Positions 12,614 to 25,496 of a stretch of DNA of 64,000 nucleotides are shown here, in pieces. The translations under genes were made by a program, and so were the position numbers. The notes beneath the pieces are model-generated. The model did no database searches. It worked only from the letters and a program-made list of their open reading frames with translations, and had not been told where the DNA came from. Source of the stretch: Chrysaora quinquecirrha. Lineage: Eukaryota > Cnidaria > Scyphozoa > Semaeostomeae > Pelagiidae. Location: NCBI GenBank assembly GCA_014526335.1, contig JACTAT010000013.1, positions 4,499,987 through 4,563,986 on the forward strand. Reading direction: 5' to 3'. The stretch's first letter is position 1. Each line of letters begins with the position of its first letter.

Positions 12614-13599
12614 TATTTTGCGGTTGTTTGAAAGTGAAGATTATACTACAATCACAATCAAGATTTTTCCATCGCAACATGTTCATTTTTCTTTTGTTTT
12701 ACAATGCAAAGTAAATTACAAGTATATTTAAAATAGTCCTTTATTGAGAACCAACTGCTCGACTAAGCTGTATGAAAAGTTCACTCAAAGCAGAAGTAAA
12801 ATTATTAAAAAACAACGCAAACGCACAACGGGCGATATTTGCCGCACGGTTATTTTACAGTGGTGGTTGATTTTATGGTGCTCATACTTCAGACACTACA
12901 GTTGTTTTGTCTGAATGTTGCTGCCTAGGCCTGACTCGGCTGAGGCTAGGCCAGTGTGGGCTTAGGCCATTGCGGATGCGAAAAGCTTTGGCTCAGCTCA
13001 CGTTTTGCGTCTAGCTAAGGCCCCGTCTTATGCTATATTATCGTAAAACAGTGCCAAATCTACAATCATGAGCAAATATGTTTAGACAGATAACAGGGGA
13101 GGGGGGGGCAAAGTGAGCCAATACGGTATGTGGAGGTACATTTTAGATTAGCTTCTGTAATGGAAAACAGAGCAGTGTTAACAAAAGTTGCATCTGACTG
13201 CATGCAAAGTGTCCATTGTTTTCTGGGAATGCCAAGGAGGCAAGGACACAACGGACTAAAGCATGCTGTTGTTTCATGCCTCGATTCGACGTGGGGCTAA
13301 ATCTCAAAGGCGCGACGGCACCAGACGGTGTTGCGCCAACATCAGTGGCCAAAAAACAGGGAGTTTTAACAAAGAGAGGGCTGGAGCTGAACTGATCTTA
13401 ACGATACTTCAAACTTGTTGCCTACAGTCAAGGCCTACTGCCTGGCCTAAGTAAAGAAATAAAATTATCGTCGTACCATTCTGGTGGTTAAAAGTGCAAA
13501 ATTCACGTTATTTACATTGTTTCTTTGAATTAAATACATACATACTAATCCATGCAAAATTGATTTTTGGATAAATCACATGACATGACCCATCCTTCG

Positions 13600-16500
13600 T
13601 CAAGCAGTACCATCCATCTCTTCATCATCAATAATGGCTTTAGGCTCAGGTTTGCTGTGGTCAACAGGCCTAGCACATTTCTTTGCTAATTCGTCATAAG
13701 ACTGTCCATGTAGAAAGCAAACTAAAATGACCGTCATATTGTCACATCCAAGGCCTCCCATCTGACAGTCAGGGGCAAGGCAATGGCTCAAAAGGTCTTC
13801 GCATATCTAAAATTGCATAGAGACAAATAACAATTTTTAAAGCCCAGAAGTGAATATGGTAAAGGAAAGAAAAAAACTGCTGTGCTTGCTCAAGAGGTCG
13901 TATCGTACTCTTCCTCAAAACATCAAAGCCTCAATCTTGCCCTAGATCCTTATTTTCACACAATGAGACCATTACGGACCATTCTTCCGTTATTTTTAGA
14001 ATTGATTTTGCCATTTTCGATATATTATAGCATAGTCAAATATTAAGGGTTGCAAACATAAGGCCCTGGTCATACGATCAAACATTGTTTGTCAAACATT
14101 TGATATTTGCTTGTCAAACACAATGTTAGACCGTTTGAACACTTGCAAAACATTGCTCGTCACAAATATTTTGCTTGATACAGGCTTAGAATGTTTTAGA
14201 AGTTTTTGAAAAACATTATTGAAGGAATTCAGCTTGGCAAGCAATGTTTGCTCTGGCCAAACAGTCAAACCTTGCTTTTAAAGCGAAATATCCAATGATT
14301 GACAAACAATGTTTGATCGTTTGACCAGGCCTTAACAGTGCGCTAATTTTTACAAGAGCAACTAATGAAAAGAGGTCAATACTATACTACTGTACTGGCC
14401 CTTTCTCAAGCACCCAGCATTGTAAGTTTCTTAGTATCCACTCTTTTTTTTATAAGAACCAGGAAATTTTGATTGAGGCTGGCTGTTCTTAAAGTGTTCT
14501 TGAGGCGGGTTGTGTAAAAATCAGCTTGTTCTTATTTTGTTCTTAAAATCTGGGAAAAATCCAGACTCGTGTTCTTATAAAATTGTTCTTATAAAAAAAG
14601 AGTGTAGTTTATTTAGAACGTTTTTGTATGCCATAGTTTCATCGAAAAATAACGGCCCCTAAGTTGTTTTATCAATGATTATAAAACATTCAAGTACAGG
14701 AATAAGGTAAAAACGAGTACCATACTGGGTACTGAAAGTTTATCAACTGAAAGCTTCTTTTTGGCCTAATTCAATCTTTTTGGCCTAAGCATAGAATGGA
14801 TGTTAGTGACCCAGGTCAGACAAAGTATTTTTCACAGAAACTGAATAGGAAAAGCAAATTTCTCTTCTCAAGACAAAAAGCTGTCCAAAGAGTACTGTAC
14901 AGAGATAAGTGGATAAGTTTAAGCTCATCCTGCGTTGCCACCTCTTGAAAGAATAACTAGGGTGTTGGAAAAGGAAAGGACGGTAATTAATGTGTTAAAA
15001 AACTGTACATATTATTCAGTAACGGAAACACTTCAGATAAAAAGTAAGGGAAGAACAACCACTTAAAAGAAGTAATAGATGACGTAATGAAAGTAAGCAT
15101 TGTAGCACGGAGAAAACGGAAAAATACCAAGAAACCATGACAGGAAATCTGTGAATCGAAAAACAAAGATCCAAATGATATCATGGTTTTTGTTTGAATA
15201 AGTGTGGGCGAGCATAGAGGCGACCTTTTTTCGCTGCGTGCAACTTCACAGTCGTCGCAAAATAAAAAACTTCCGAAAATTTTCGGATGAAACACTTTCT
15301 CACGGAGAAATTGTCGGTTATGCGGGATGACATTTGCGGTTAAGGGTCGGTAACCGCTAGGATTATGACAATGACATCACTGAATGAGATAATGAATTAT
15401 AACGGACTATCTGAAAAGAGGCTGGATTGAAAATGAGGCTTAAGAGACTGTTTTACTTGTCGCTCAATCAATATTAGGCCAATCGGTCTCTCAAGACTTA
15501 AACACTTTAATACTTGAAACTTGGGCAAAATTCCAAATCAAATGCTAAGTTTTCAAAACCTGAGGCTCTAAAGAGCAGTGATTGATTGGTTTTAATTCTC
15601 ACGAACCAATAAAAATTCAGGTTCTAAAAATAGTGCTATATGAATGGTATCATGTAATTTGAATTTCTTAGATGATAGCTTAGGCCATCCAATTCAATTT
15701 TGTAATGCAAATTGTCTTGTATCAAAATTTCAGGCATAGCTTTTAATTGTTGAATTATAGTATAGTATGTTTAAAATGTTACAAAATTGACTGTTAAATA
15801 ATTAAGTACTTTATAAATCATAATGGCACTATAAATATTTTATGTGGCAGACAGAGCAGTGGCCCAAAGTACCTCCTTATATTAACCTCAAATTTAAAAA
15901 ATATATAAAAATAGCCAGCTCTAAATACAATTATGTATCTAATTGTCATTAGTTTAGTTTGAACTGAAATGATCAGCTTTAATTAGTCTTAATGTTAGGC
16001 CACTCAGACATGACATGTCGCCTATTGAACAGCTGACGTGATTACGCGCCACGTCTCCGTTCAGTTAACGCGCCAAAACAACAGAATGGCGATAATCCTG
16101 CGCGAAATCCGCAACAACACCAGAAACCATTATCGTTAATCCAACAATATGGCCTCCCTTTCTATCTTTATACTTCCTGATAAAACAGCAATTTATGCAC
16201 CAAACGTGGAGAGAAATGAATTCTCCACACATTACATTTGTACATTTTAGCAATTTTGGAATTTCCTTGAACTATTTCGGATTTCGGATCCAGAGTTCCC
16301 GCCGGAATTAGTCATTACTTTACGGCCTCTGCTATTAACCGGACACTGTTATAAATGCTTTTTAGCGAAATTAATTCTATACTTAGTAAAATGCCACACT
16401 CTAAGACCTCTAGAAGGATATAAAAAGCCTTAAAAATAATTCAGACACCTGGACGCGAGCTTATAGTTTGATTTACAACTTTTAAGCGACACTAACAGAA

Positions 16501-19500
16501 CATAAATCAAAATCAGAAATATGCTCGATAATAATCAAAGTGGAATCAGACCATACCCAGGAAGCTGAAATTGCTTAATTTAAATGAAAATCAAGAAATT
16601 AACTATCTAACTCTCGTGCCACTAATTTCTAATTTAGATTTAGATTTACTAAATTGGTGGATAATTTAAAACAAGTCTTGCAAAGGGCACGATTTTGTAA
16701 TAAATTAGATTTGAAAGGAAATAATGTACTAGCATTGCTAATGGAAATTTAAATAGCTCGCACCTTTAAATAGCACATATCAAGAAGTAAAAGTAACAAT
16801 CTTATTGTAAGATGCGGCACTAAATGAAATGTGAAGGGAACAACTTTTGTGATTCAAATGATATAGTTAAAAAGTAGCATTAAGGGGGACAAAATGTTTT
16901 GAACGCGTTGGCAAATTGAATGATTCATCAGGAATTTTCCCACCTAAGACCTTTTCAAAGAGGCCTGGGTCGGGCGCAACATTTTTCTGGAAAACGGTAG
17001 ACCTTTCCGGTAAGGGAATCCTCTCTGTGAGCAACGACTGGAATAACGATCGTTTTAGGAGAGGCTGTTCAGCAAAGTTTGCTCAATGATTAAAATTCAA
17101 TGATTTTAAGATATACTAACCAAACAGATGTGTAAATTTAAATCCATCTAGTGAAATAGTTAACAAATAGAATAAAGTGGGGCAAAATGTTTTTAATGCC
17201 GTGTCAAATCAAATGACTCAATGAGCATTTCTCACAAGGTTTGAAGAAATATTAAGGGAACAGCTTGTTGTGATTTAGTGACATAAGTCAGAGGCAACAT
17301 GGTTTGAGTGCGATGGTGATATGGTGTTTTAGCGCCAGTCGCTAGGATCTCAGAAGTAGGTTAACTAATCGAGACCTTGACCCTGGCTGTGGCGCTACCG
17401 TGGCTGGGCTCGAACCCTGACCACACTGAGCTTCTGACACCACTAGTCAGCTGGATTACGCCACGACGCCACAGCCCCTTCGACGCCACTGCGATGAAAA
17501 GGTGAAATGACTCAATGAGTATTTGTCAACCAAGTTTGTACCTTTCGTACATAAAATAGGCACTGTATTACCAATGCTACCTAAACCTTTATGAATGATA
17601 GGTCATACCTGTTCTGGAGAATTCTTTTGTGCTATTCTATTTCGTATAAACTCTGCTACTTCTTCATTAGATAAAACATCCCAAATACCTGAAAAATTTA
17701 AATCAACAGTAAGTACAATGAAATAGCGACCATATACACGCTAGGGAATCTATTGAGGTGGATACACGTCTTTTTTTATAAGAAACTAAAAAATTGATCC
17801 AGTACTGAAAGTTTCTTAAAATGACAGGAAATAAGGAGAAAATATTTTGCAGATTGATGTGAAACGTTTCCTACGTTAAAAAATTCCAGTACTGGAGTTT
17901 CTTAAATTTTTGGTCATTCGAGAGTCTGTGTTTCTTATAAGGACTTTCTTATAAAAAAAATACGTGTACAGTACATCAATAACGAAAAATTTCGGACAAA
18001 TAACATCGGACAAAGAACTTTTGGACCCTTTTCTCAGAGCATTTCTGAAACTTCTGTTTTTCATTTAAACAACAATATTTTGCACTCTATTATCATAGAT
18101 TTCGAAAGTTTGCGTCCAGTTGTTTAGGGAAGCAGGGTATTAAAAACTTCTTAAGAAAGTATATCCATGAACAAAGAGTGTCAAATAAATTTTCGGACAA
18201 GTTTTCAGGAGATTATAAATCATTCGGATGGTTAAATTTCAGACAAAATCTTGTCTGAAAATTTGATCATCCGAAACTTTTCGATTTTAATGTACGACTA
18301 CTATCGCAGTAATTTTTGCGTACAGTGGTGGTATTGTTTGCGTACTGTAGTGGATGTAAATGTTTACAGTGACGTGATCTATAATCAGCTCTTTTTTCGG
18401 AAATATCTTTTCAGACATCTAAATTGTCTATATATAGCTTGAACCTAATTCATGTGTAGCAGCCAATCAGTGGTTTGCAAACCACAAATACAGATAAGGA
18501 TTTCCACCAGACGGTAGGTTTTTCAAAATAACATTAGCAAATTGGAGATAGTCCTTCTACATTAGATAGTTTTAACTACCAATGGAGGCAGATTATCTTC
18601 ATCTCGTAAAGATAAGCAGCAAGACATCTGCCGTGCAGAGGCTTCAAAGCAAAAACAAAAACAAAAATAGTGGTAGAAATTCGCTTTATTGCTGAAAAGG
18701 TGGGAAGTATACCCATATATTTGAAATCTAAGCCCATCGAAAGAACTCAAATGCTTACTATCAAGAGCTTTCGCTTCCTCGAACGATTTTTTATTTTCCC
18801 TTCTCAAGGATTTAGACACACCGTATTGCCTTGAATAACAGCCCCCCTAAAAAGCTAGTATTTTAGCGTCCGAGGCGCTTATTCAAGAAATACGGTATAT
18901 ACTGTATATAAATCCAGTCTCTGTTACAGGAAATTTCAACTAAGGATATTAAATAAGATATTCAAGGAATACGGTACATAAATTCAGTCTGTTACCATGG
19001 GTGGTTAGACACTGCAGTTGTATACATAAATTTTATGATATGAAAGAGACTTTTTCTGCATTATATCGTCTTTTTCTGTTTCCTATCCTTCAACAACCAC
19101 AAATTGAGCTTAAACAGGAGCCCAAGTTTGACTTAGCCGCCATTTTCAAAGTTCTACAGCGAAGGGAGAACAGAGAAAAAGAGTTTTCTTTCTTTTAGGT
19201 CTTCAATGTCTCCTCCGCAGAAGCAAAGAAATTTTCCTCCGCATACACATACGGTGTCTAACCACCCATGCTGTTACAGGAAATTTCAACTATGGTAATT
19301 CAATAGGGCAAGATTTTTCAGGACTTCATGATCAGCTCAAATTACATGAAAACTTATTTTGAAATGATTGTAGCAATATATTGGAAAAGTTGCAACATAC
19401 CATCACATGCCAAAAATAGGAATTCGTGATCTTCGGTTAACTCATTCACCGTTACATCTGGATTAGCTGCAACAAAAAATCAAATCAAATCAAATCAAAT

Positions 19501-22500
19501 CAAATCAAATCAAATCAAACCAAATCAGATCAAATCAGTTCAGATCAAATCAAATCAAATCAAATCAAATCAAACCAAATCAGATCAAATCAGTTCAGAT
19601 CAAATCAAATCAAATCAAATCAAATCAAATCAAATCAAATCAAACAAATCAAATCAAATCAAATCAAATCAAATCAAATCAAATTAAATCAAATCAAATC
19701 AAATCAAATCAAATCAAATCAAATCAAATCAAATCAAATCGAATCGAATCAAATCAAATCAAATCGAATCGAATCGAATCAAGTCAAATCAAGTTAAGTC
19801 AAATCAGACCAAATCATACCAAATCAAATCATTTAATTTTCCCATTTATAAGGAAAACTCAATCTCACCAGTAACTATTTGTTCTTCGACTGACTTTTTA
19901 GAATTTTTCTTAAAAACAAAATCTCCAAGTGCTCTTGATAGTGCTAAATTTCCTAAAATAGAACAGGAAATTTATAGTGAGATAAATGAGCAAGAAACAG
20001 AAAAGGCGCACATTTATAAACGCTGGTCCAAAACATTGCATTTTCCAACTATATCACAGTGGTTATTGAACATGAACTTTTTGGCCCAACGATCAAACAC
20101 TGTTTGTCAAACACTTTAAATTTGCTTATCAAGCAATGTTTGAACGCCTCGCCAGGTTGCAAAACATTGCTTAAAAAGAAAAATAAGCAACATGTGATGT
20201 ACCATGTTTCAAAAAAGTTCAAGGACATCTTTTTAAGCGAAGAATGTCTTGACGAGCATTGTTTTCAACGTGGCTAAACTGTAAAACATTTTGGTTAACA
20301 AGCAATATCAAATGTTTGACAAAAGACGTTTGATCATTTGCCAGGCCTTGGGCCTCGTGCAGTGCCAGAGAAAAACCGATAGCACAGCAATGGCTTGACA
20401 GCAGAAGGACTGGATGAATCGGTGATTAATCTCGAGCTAGAACCTTGGAACAAACATACTTTGAGCGAAGATACGGATAAGACGTCCGGCAACTGCATAT
20501 TCTAGTGCCACGTTGGCGGGTTTCAAAGCCTTGAACCTAACTCAAAGCAAATTTGACAGAATGCGAAAACCGACGAATGCAGAAAATTTGAAAAGTTCGC
20601 TAGCAAAGCGTTTGAATCAACGTTTGAATTAGACTTATTACCTTAGTCCAACTTATCGCTCATAAAGCTGAGGCTAATACCAAAGTGAGTTTGAGTTCAT
20701 TCAAACTGGGACTCATGAATTTCACAGTTAGAGCGTCTAGCATTAAAATTCAACCAAAATCTCTTTTCGTCCACCTTGCGAGCTTCGTCGTAAACTGTAC
20801 ATATTTTACTGCTTATAAGATGAGACTTTTCAACAGCGGTAAGTTGGGCCTAAACAATTTCTAATAGGTTTTCTTGACCAAACAATAACATTAATCAAAC
20901 GGCGAGGAAATTCTACACAGAAAATATGTGCAAAAATAACTAACCATTTACTCGGTTGAATTCAACCCAACCACCAGCAGCGATGATCCTCTTTGATTCA
21001 ACTACGAAGAAAAATTTGTCATTAATTTTCATGCAAGTTTATATTCAAGAACGTATCAAAATCAAGGCGGGCTAAGTTGGCTATGCAAATATAAAAGATT
21101 GCGATCCAAACAACGAATGTAACACAGCAAATTTCTAATCACAGTAGCTACAGAAAATTTCCAATCACAAAGAGATGCGACCATGCAAAAGTTTCCCATA
21201 GCTTATCAAAAATCTCATTGGCATTCAGGAAAAGTTTCAAAATCAAGGTAATGTTGGTTTAATAAGTCAAAAACTGCGATCTGCTTGAGAAACTTATGTG
21301 CCACAGAAAACTTATCAGCGCAGTTGCCGCTAAACAAAGATTGATGTCTACAAGACGGGTACAATGACATGCAATGCTGCAAAATTTTCCCATTGCCTAT
21401 CTAAGATTTGGAATTTAAAAACAAATTTTTCGGAGTTGATTTCTCAGCAGACGGCAAAAGTTTTGTTAGCCATTTTGTAAGAGATTTTGTCTGTTATCCA
21501 TACGGGCTAAAATATTTAGGAGCTGAATCTTCCAGACACTATGTTGATTTGTTATATGGCAACTTGAAATTATTCTCATATACTGCTAGACGAATGAAAC
21601 TGCTAAGAAACTTTCTCAATACTCTTCAGTTACAGCCGATTTAGTGCTGCTTAGTTCTCTTACTAAAAAAACAAATTTTAGGTTATTGTCTTACTTTCGT
21701 TTGATGGTTTATGGTCGAAGGATAAAGGTTGAACTTTCCCAGCCACGCTTGCAATTGCTCTTGAGTCACCACAATTAGCCTGAAAATGAAAAAATTCGAC
21801 CATACTTCATTGGTGGGGAAAAATTTCATGCAGTGAACCAGGGGATAGTGAATGGATGAAGACAACCGACAGTGGATCAAATCTTCACACAATGGATGCT
21901 GGGAAAATTCCCCTACACAAGGAATGCATAGCCATAAAGCACCAAACTTAATGACTTAATCAAAAGTATTGACAAATGGGGCCACAACATTATATTTAAA
22001 ATGCTATTAACATTGAAAGTAAAATTGAACCGTCTATCCGATAAGTCCCTATAATGTTGCGATGGCCTAGGTCCATTAACGCTTCCAAATTAGAGCACTG
22101 TCTTTCTGTATATAGGTTATGCCAGTCCCTTATTTTCGCCGTTTTTGTTTTTCAGGGTTGCAAAAGAGAGCAGCAACTCGATCAGTTATTAGCGACCTAT
22201 AAGTGCTAAGGATTTATACAGAGATTTGAGTGGTGAGTCCACCATCTGAGTTGCTGTGGGTTGCTAGGGGGGCACTTCATCATCACGGGATATAGCATAG
22301 ATCATCTGTTCCAGAATCGTCTGTTGATTAAGGTTTCCGGCGCAAGAAATAAAACGAGGATAAAACAGACCAGTAGACAATAAAACACTAGGTTATCGAA
22401 GAAGGACATTAAAGCCCTAAATAGAGCAACTGTGCTTTAGTTTACTAGGCCTTAAGATATGACATATTTGGCAAGCAACCAAGTACCCCCTTAGTACCCT

Positions 22501-25026
22501 CCGGGGGCTGGCTAATTTCGATCAACGTCTGACGTACGATCTGTTTCTAACAATACAGCTTTACTTAAAGGCAGGACGTCTGAAGAAGACCTTAGCGATT
22601 TTGATATTACAGTAGTTTTTCACTGACATACTTTGCTCAGTAGATAGCAAAAAGAACAGTTTATGGGTGTTAATACTGGAAACGTACGCAATAGATTTTG
22701 TTATCTTTGATGAGAGCACAAACTGCAGTGGAGCCAGCCATTTCATCCTTCATGGATTCGTCTAAAAATGATAACGACGATAAACATTACATAAACAAGC
22801 AACTCTTCTTTGTGAAAATAACAAGCAACGAAATTTCGAGAAGCAGAAAAAGAAGGCCAGCAATATCACGTCACAGGTGGTTTTGGCAAAATATTTCGGC
22901 CTTGAATGACTTATTAGTAACGTTAAAAATTGCAGATCCTCGAAATTCTCAAAATAGCGCCCTAGAGGGGCTTATGGAAAGTTTCATTGAATGTTTTGAT
23001 TTCCTTCCCATTTTCTAATGAGAACTCTCCAAAAGACATGTTGCCATTGTCGAAACTGGATACAATAAACAGCTACCATGTTGTGGTGGGGGTATAGTCT
23101 CGAGGGGGGCTATTAACGATTTTCAGTTCCATGACGGGGGCTTATTTCAATGTTTAATACGATGGGGGGGGCAAATTCGAGGGGTTGATACGAGGGGGGC
23201 TATTTGGAGGATTTACGTTACGGTTATTGAAATATAGTAGTATTTATGATTATCCAAATTGTCAAAATAGTGCTAAAGCTAAAAAGCGGAAAATCTTTGG
23301 ATATACAAAAAACTTTTTGGTCTGACACTTCTCTGAGGGTAACTGCCAGAAATAGATGTTGCCACATCAAAATTCATGTTCCCGTTGACGATGCAATGCT
23401 TAGAAAACATTTTTCCGTATCATCTTAAGCGTCATAAGCGTACGCGTCCCGGTCGAGGGATGATTCACTCCTTTGAATCTTGTACACCCATAGCTGGAGT
23501 CTGTAGGAATCTTGTAAGAGTCCTTTTATTTCAATAGGAATCTTGTACGCTTTTTCAACAAATGAAACGCTTCTCGGTCCCGGTCCCCGTCGTCCCCGAT
23601 GACATTGAAAACAGGCTTCATCGATATATATATATATATCAACTCAATACTATTATACTATTGATAACTATTACCATGATACTATTAAAAGTGGAGGATC
23701 ACCTCACCTTGCAACATATCTGCATCACAACTAAGAAATCCATTCCGCAGTGCCTCTACATAGTTGCCTTCACCTGGAAAGGTTTGATCATGTAACATCA
23801 AATCAAATAAGATGTGCGACATGATATTTGAAAATGAAAGTAAAAAAGTAAATTCTTCAAACTTACTGTAAGCTAATTGGCTAAGGATTTTCTTGTGCAA
23901 ATAATCCCCACAATAATGTGCAACTCTGGAGCCTTGAAGAAATCAAAAAAGGTGTTTCATGAATAATACCATTAACTGTTGCACATCAGACCCTTGGAGT
24001 TATATCTTCCGTGGATATACTGCTCATTCTTTTTATTGCCAATTTTTCCTATCAGGGGTGAGGGAGCATGCCCTTAATCTCGTAAAAATTGAAAAAAATT
24101 TCATTTTCCTATAGTTGTGTCTTAAATGTGTTACTTCCACACACTCACCCAGCATTGCTTTCAGCACCCCTGTTCCTACCAGCAGATAAGCCCACCTATA
24201 GATTAGCCACCTATACATAGACCAACCAGTTATCTTACTTATATGTTACTTATTTGAATCAAAATTTTAATCATTTGAATCAAGAAATGGTTCATCTATA
24301 ATCTCGAACATGAAGCTGTCTTTTGAACAAAAAATCTATCAATTCATAGGAGCGGGAATCATTGACAGACAATGAAGGCCTGGCTAAACTTAGAGACATG
24401 TCACACGCAACAGTGATGTGCCCTTGGTGTCTCCAAGTTAAACTACCTTGGAGAATCTGTAGCGTGCCACAAAATTTGTAGCAAGAGACACGCAAGTGTT
24501 TCTGGGAGACGACAGAAATATTTCTATTTCTTGTCTTTGTGACATGAAATGACTCAGGGGACATATTGCCTGCTTGTCACTTGCATGTTTAGCCACCCTG
24601 AGAGACACACCGAATACTGTGTCCGCGCAACATGTCTCCTAGTTTAGCCATAGCTTTACAGGGATGGGAAAGTGGAAATGGTAACAATAAAATTTTCCAT
24701 CTACAGTACAGTTTAAACCCCACAAACAAGAAATTATTTTTCTACAAAGCAAATGGGAATGTTCTTGACAAAGCGGTACAAAAACAAGCAGTCAGGCAAC
24801 CAGATTTCAAGAAATACATTACATGAACATTGGACAATAGGAAATGCATTAAATACCTCCATGTCCATCAAAAACAGCAAAAAAAGCTGCATCCTTGTCT
24901 TCTTTGAGCGTGAGGAAATGACTGTGCTTGTCTTCCATATCTTTACACAAATTAAGGATAAATATTCAGTTTTGTTTGGCAATTAAGTCTTGTATTTTGC
25001 ATTACCATCAACATCATCATCATCAT

Positions 25027-25068
<42 letters not shown>

Positions 25069-25069
25069 T

Positions 25070-25115
<46 letters not shown>

Positions 25116-25490
25116 ACATCATCATTATCATCATCATCATTATAATCTTTATTATCAAGCATTATCGTCACCCCAATGAACACCATCAATCATAATAATA
25201 GTCATCATCATCAACATCATCATCATCATAATCATAATCATAATCGACATCATCATTATCATCATCATCGTCATAATGACAAATATTTTGTAACTTAATT
25301 TTAATTTCAACAACAGCAACTTAATTTTGAAGTACTCTTAAATTCTGACACATTTTAAAACATTGATCTACAGTACTAGAAGGATACTTATTCTCCATCC
25401 TTGCATACATGATGAAGCAACCCTGTAATTTGCATTTGACAATGCTTCAGTTTCTTTTGTTGTAACTGGCTCTGAAAGAGTCTGACCCAT
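13600..25490 (-). CDS. PP2C/PPM family Ser/Thr protein phosphatase, 323 aa
   Basis: Eleven exons join without a frame break: 25490-25388, 24940-24857, 23932-23867, 23773-23708, 22761-22688, 21779-21695, 21001-20945, 19952-19869, 19466-19401, 17688-17609 and 13806-13600. All introns are GT-AG. The product is a Mg/Mn-dependent phosphatase of PP2C-alpha type that removes phosphate from Ser/Thr. Visible metal and phosphate residues are R33, E37-D38 (MED), D59-G60-H61 (FDGHGG), D228-G229 (CDGIWD) and D277-N278 (GCDNMT). Other family motifs are [21 protein letters not shown] and [12 protein letters not shown]. The N-terminus MGQTLSEP has Gly2, a plausible myristoylation site shared with PP2C-alpha relatives. 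The C-tail is acidic ([11 protein letters not shown]). A strong acceptor seven bases before the ATG implies a 5' UTR intron. Family assignment is firm; the exact paralogue is not. Confidence 0.95.
14062..14332. mobile_element. M2-family inverted-repeat element
   Basis: The ends GGCCCTGGTCATACGATCAA and TTGATCGTTTGACCAGGCCT are inverted repeats flanked by TAA on each side. The interior is itself built of AACATTG, GTTTGTCAAA and CTTGTCAAAC words in both orientations. The TWA-type flank suggests PIF/Harbinger-like insertion. It lies in the last intron of the phosphatase gene. Non-coding. Confidence 0.68.
14439..14604. mobile_element. M1-family element, TAAGAAC variant (166 bp)
   Basis: CACTC, a T run and TATAAGAACC at the left mirror GTTCTTATA, an A run and GAGTG at the right. 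TGTTCTTAA or TTGTTCTTA recurs several times inside. It lies in the last intron of the phosphatase gene. It is a shorter relative of the copy at 62394. Confidence 0.68.
17316..17489 (-). mobile_element. tRNA-derived SINE, copy 1
   Basis: On the minus strand the head reads like a tRNA promoter. An A-box-like TGGCGTAATCCAGCTG is followed about 35 bases later by the B-box GGGTTCGAGCCC. TGCGATG flanks the unit at 17309 and 17490 as a possible target duplication. It shares its head (TAATCCAGCTG..GAAGCTCAG..GGTCAGGGTTC) with the copy near 45515. It sits in an intron of the phosphatase gene in the sense direction of that gene. Confidence 0.65.
17763..17968. mobile_element. M1-family element, TAAGAAACT variant (206 bp)
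   Basis: TACACG, a T run and ATAAGAAACT face TTTCTTATA, an A run and CGTGTA. AGTTTCTTAA occurs inside, with CAGTACTG blocks in place of the AGGCTCA blocks of other copies. It lies in the intron between phosphatase exons 9 and 10. Confidence 0.68.
19480..19840. repeat. (AAATC)n pentanucleotide microsatellite filling a phosphatase intron
   Basis: Roughly 70 tandem AAATC units with interruptions (AAACC, AGATC, AGTTC, GAATC) occupy most of the 402-base intron 19467-19868 between exons 8 and 9. On the sense strand of the gene the unit reads GATTT. Confidence 0.95.
20083..20347. mobile_element. M2-family inverted-repeat element
   Basis: The left end GGCCCAACGATCAAACACTG and the right end CGTTTGATCATTTGCCAGGC are inverted relatives of the other M2 ends, with the same GTTTGTCAAA and CTTATCAAGC interior words. 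It lies in the intron between phosphatase exons 7 and 8. It is more diverged than the copy at 14062. Confidence 0.6.
23097..23220. repeat. G-rich dispersed repeat fragment
   Basis: Several GAGGGGGGCTATT and GGGGGCTTATT words in about 120 bases stand out from the AT-rich surroundings in the intron between phosphatase exons 4 and 5. Related GGGGCTTATT words recur near 56990. It is probably a decayed transposon copy. Confidence 0.4.
24376..24651. mobile_element. M3-family inverted-repeat element
   Basis: The ends AGGCCTGGCTAAACTTAGAG and CATGTCTCCTAGTTTAGCCA are inverted repeats with GAGACATGT just inside. A shorter copy is at 30855. The first 14 bases resemble the M2 ends (AGGCCCTGGCCAAAC), so the families may share a transposase. 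It lies in the intron between phosphatase exons 2 and 3. Confidence 0.6.
24999..25282. repeat. (ATC)n trinucleotide microsatellite
   Basis: Long runs of CATCATCAT with AAT and ACA interruptions lie in the first intron of the phosphatase gene. They create open frames of poly-His, poly-Asp or poly-Met that are not genes. Confidence 0.95.
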
Positions 25491-25496
25491 TTTTTT

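Larger units (their letters stand above)
5822..13599. other. Gene-poor intergenic region between the first KLF gene and the phosphatase
   Basis: Both flanking genes are on the minus strand. The 5.8-6.4 kb part is the likely KLF promoter; the minus strand has an inverted CCAAT (ATTGG) near 6030. No reading frame exceeds about 100 codons and none shows a recognisable domain or exon series. Three inverted-repeat elements are listed separately (10655, 11322, 12298). The rest is AT-rich unique DNA as far as I can see. Confidence 0.5.

Noticed and set aside
17331..17477. Possible tRNA gene on the minus strand
   Set aside because: A- and B-box-like words are present, but a second copy with a different body, a long tail and flanking repeats indicate a SINE.
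22698..23018. 106-codon plus-strand frame
   Set aside because: It overlaps phosphatase exon 5 on the opposite strand and has no recognisable domain.
24928..25189. Open frames of poly-His, poly-Asp and poly-Met on both strands
   Set aside because: They are translations of the (ATC)n microsatellite inside a phosphatase intron, open in several frames at once.
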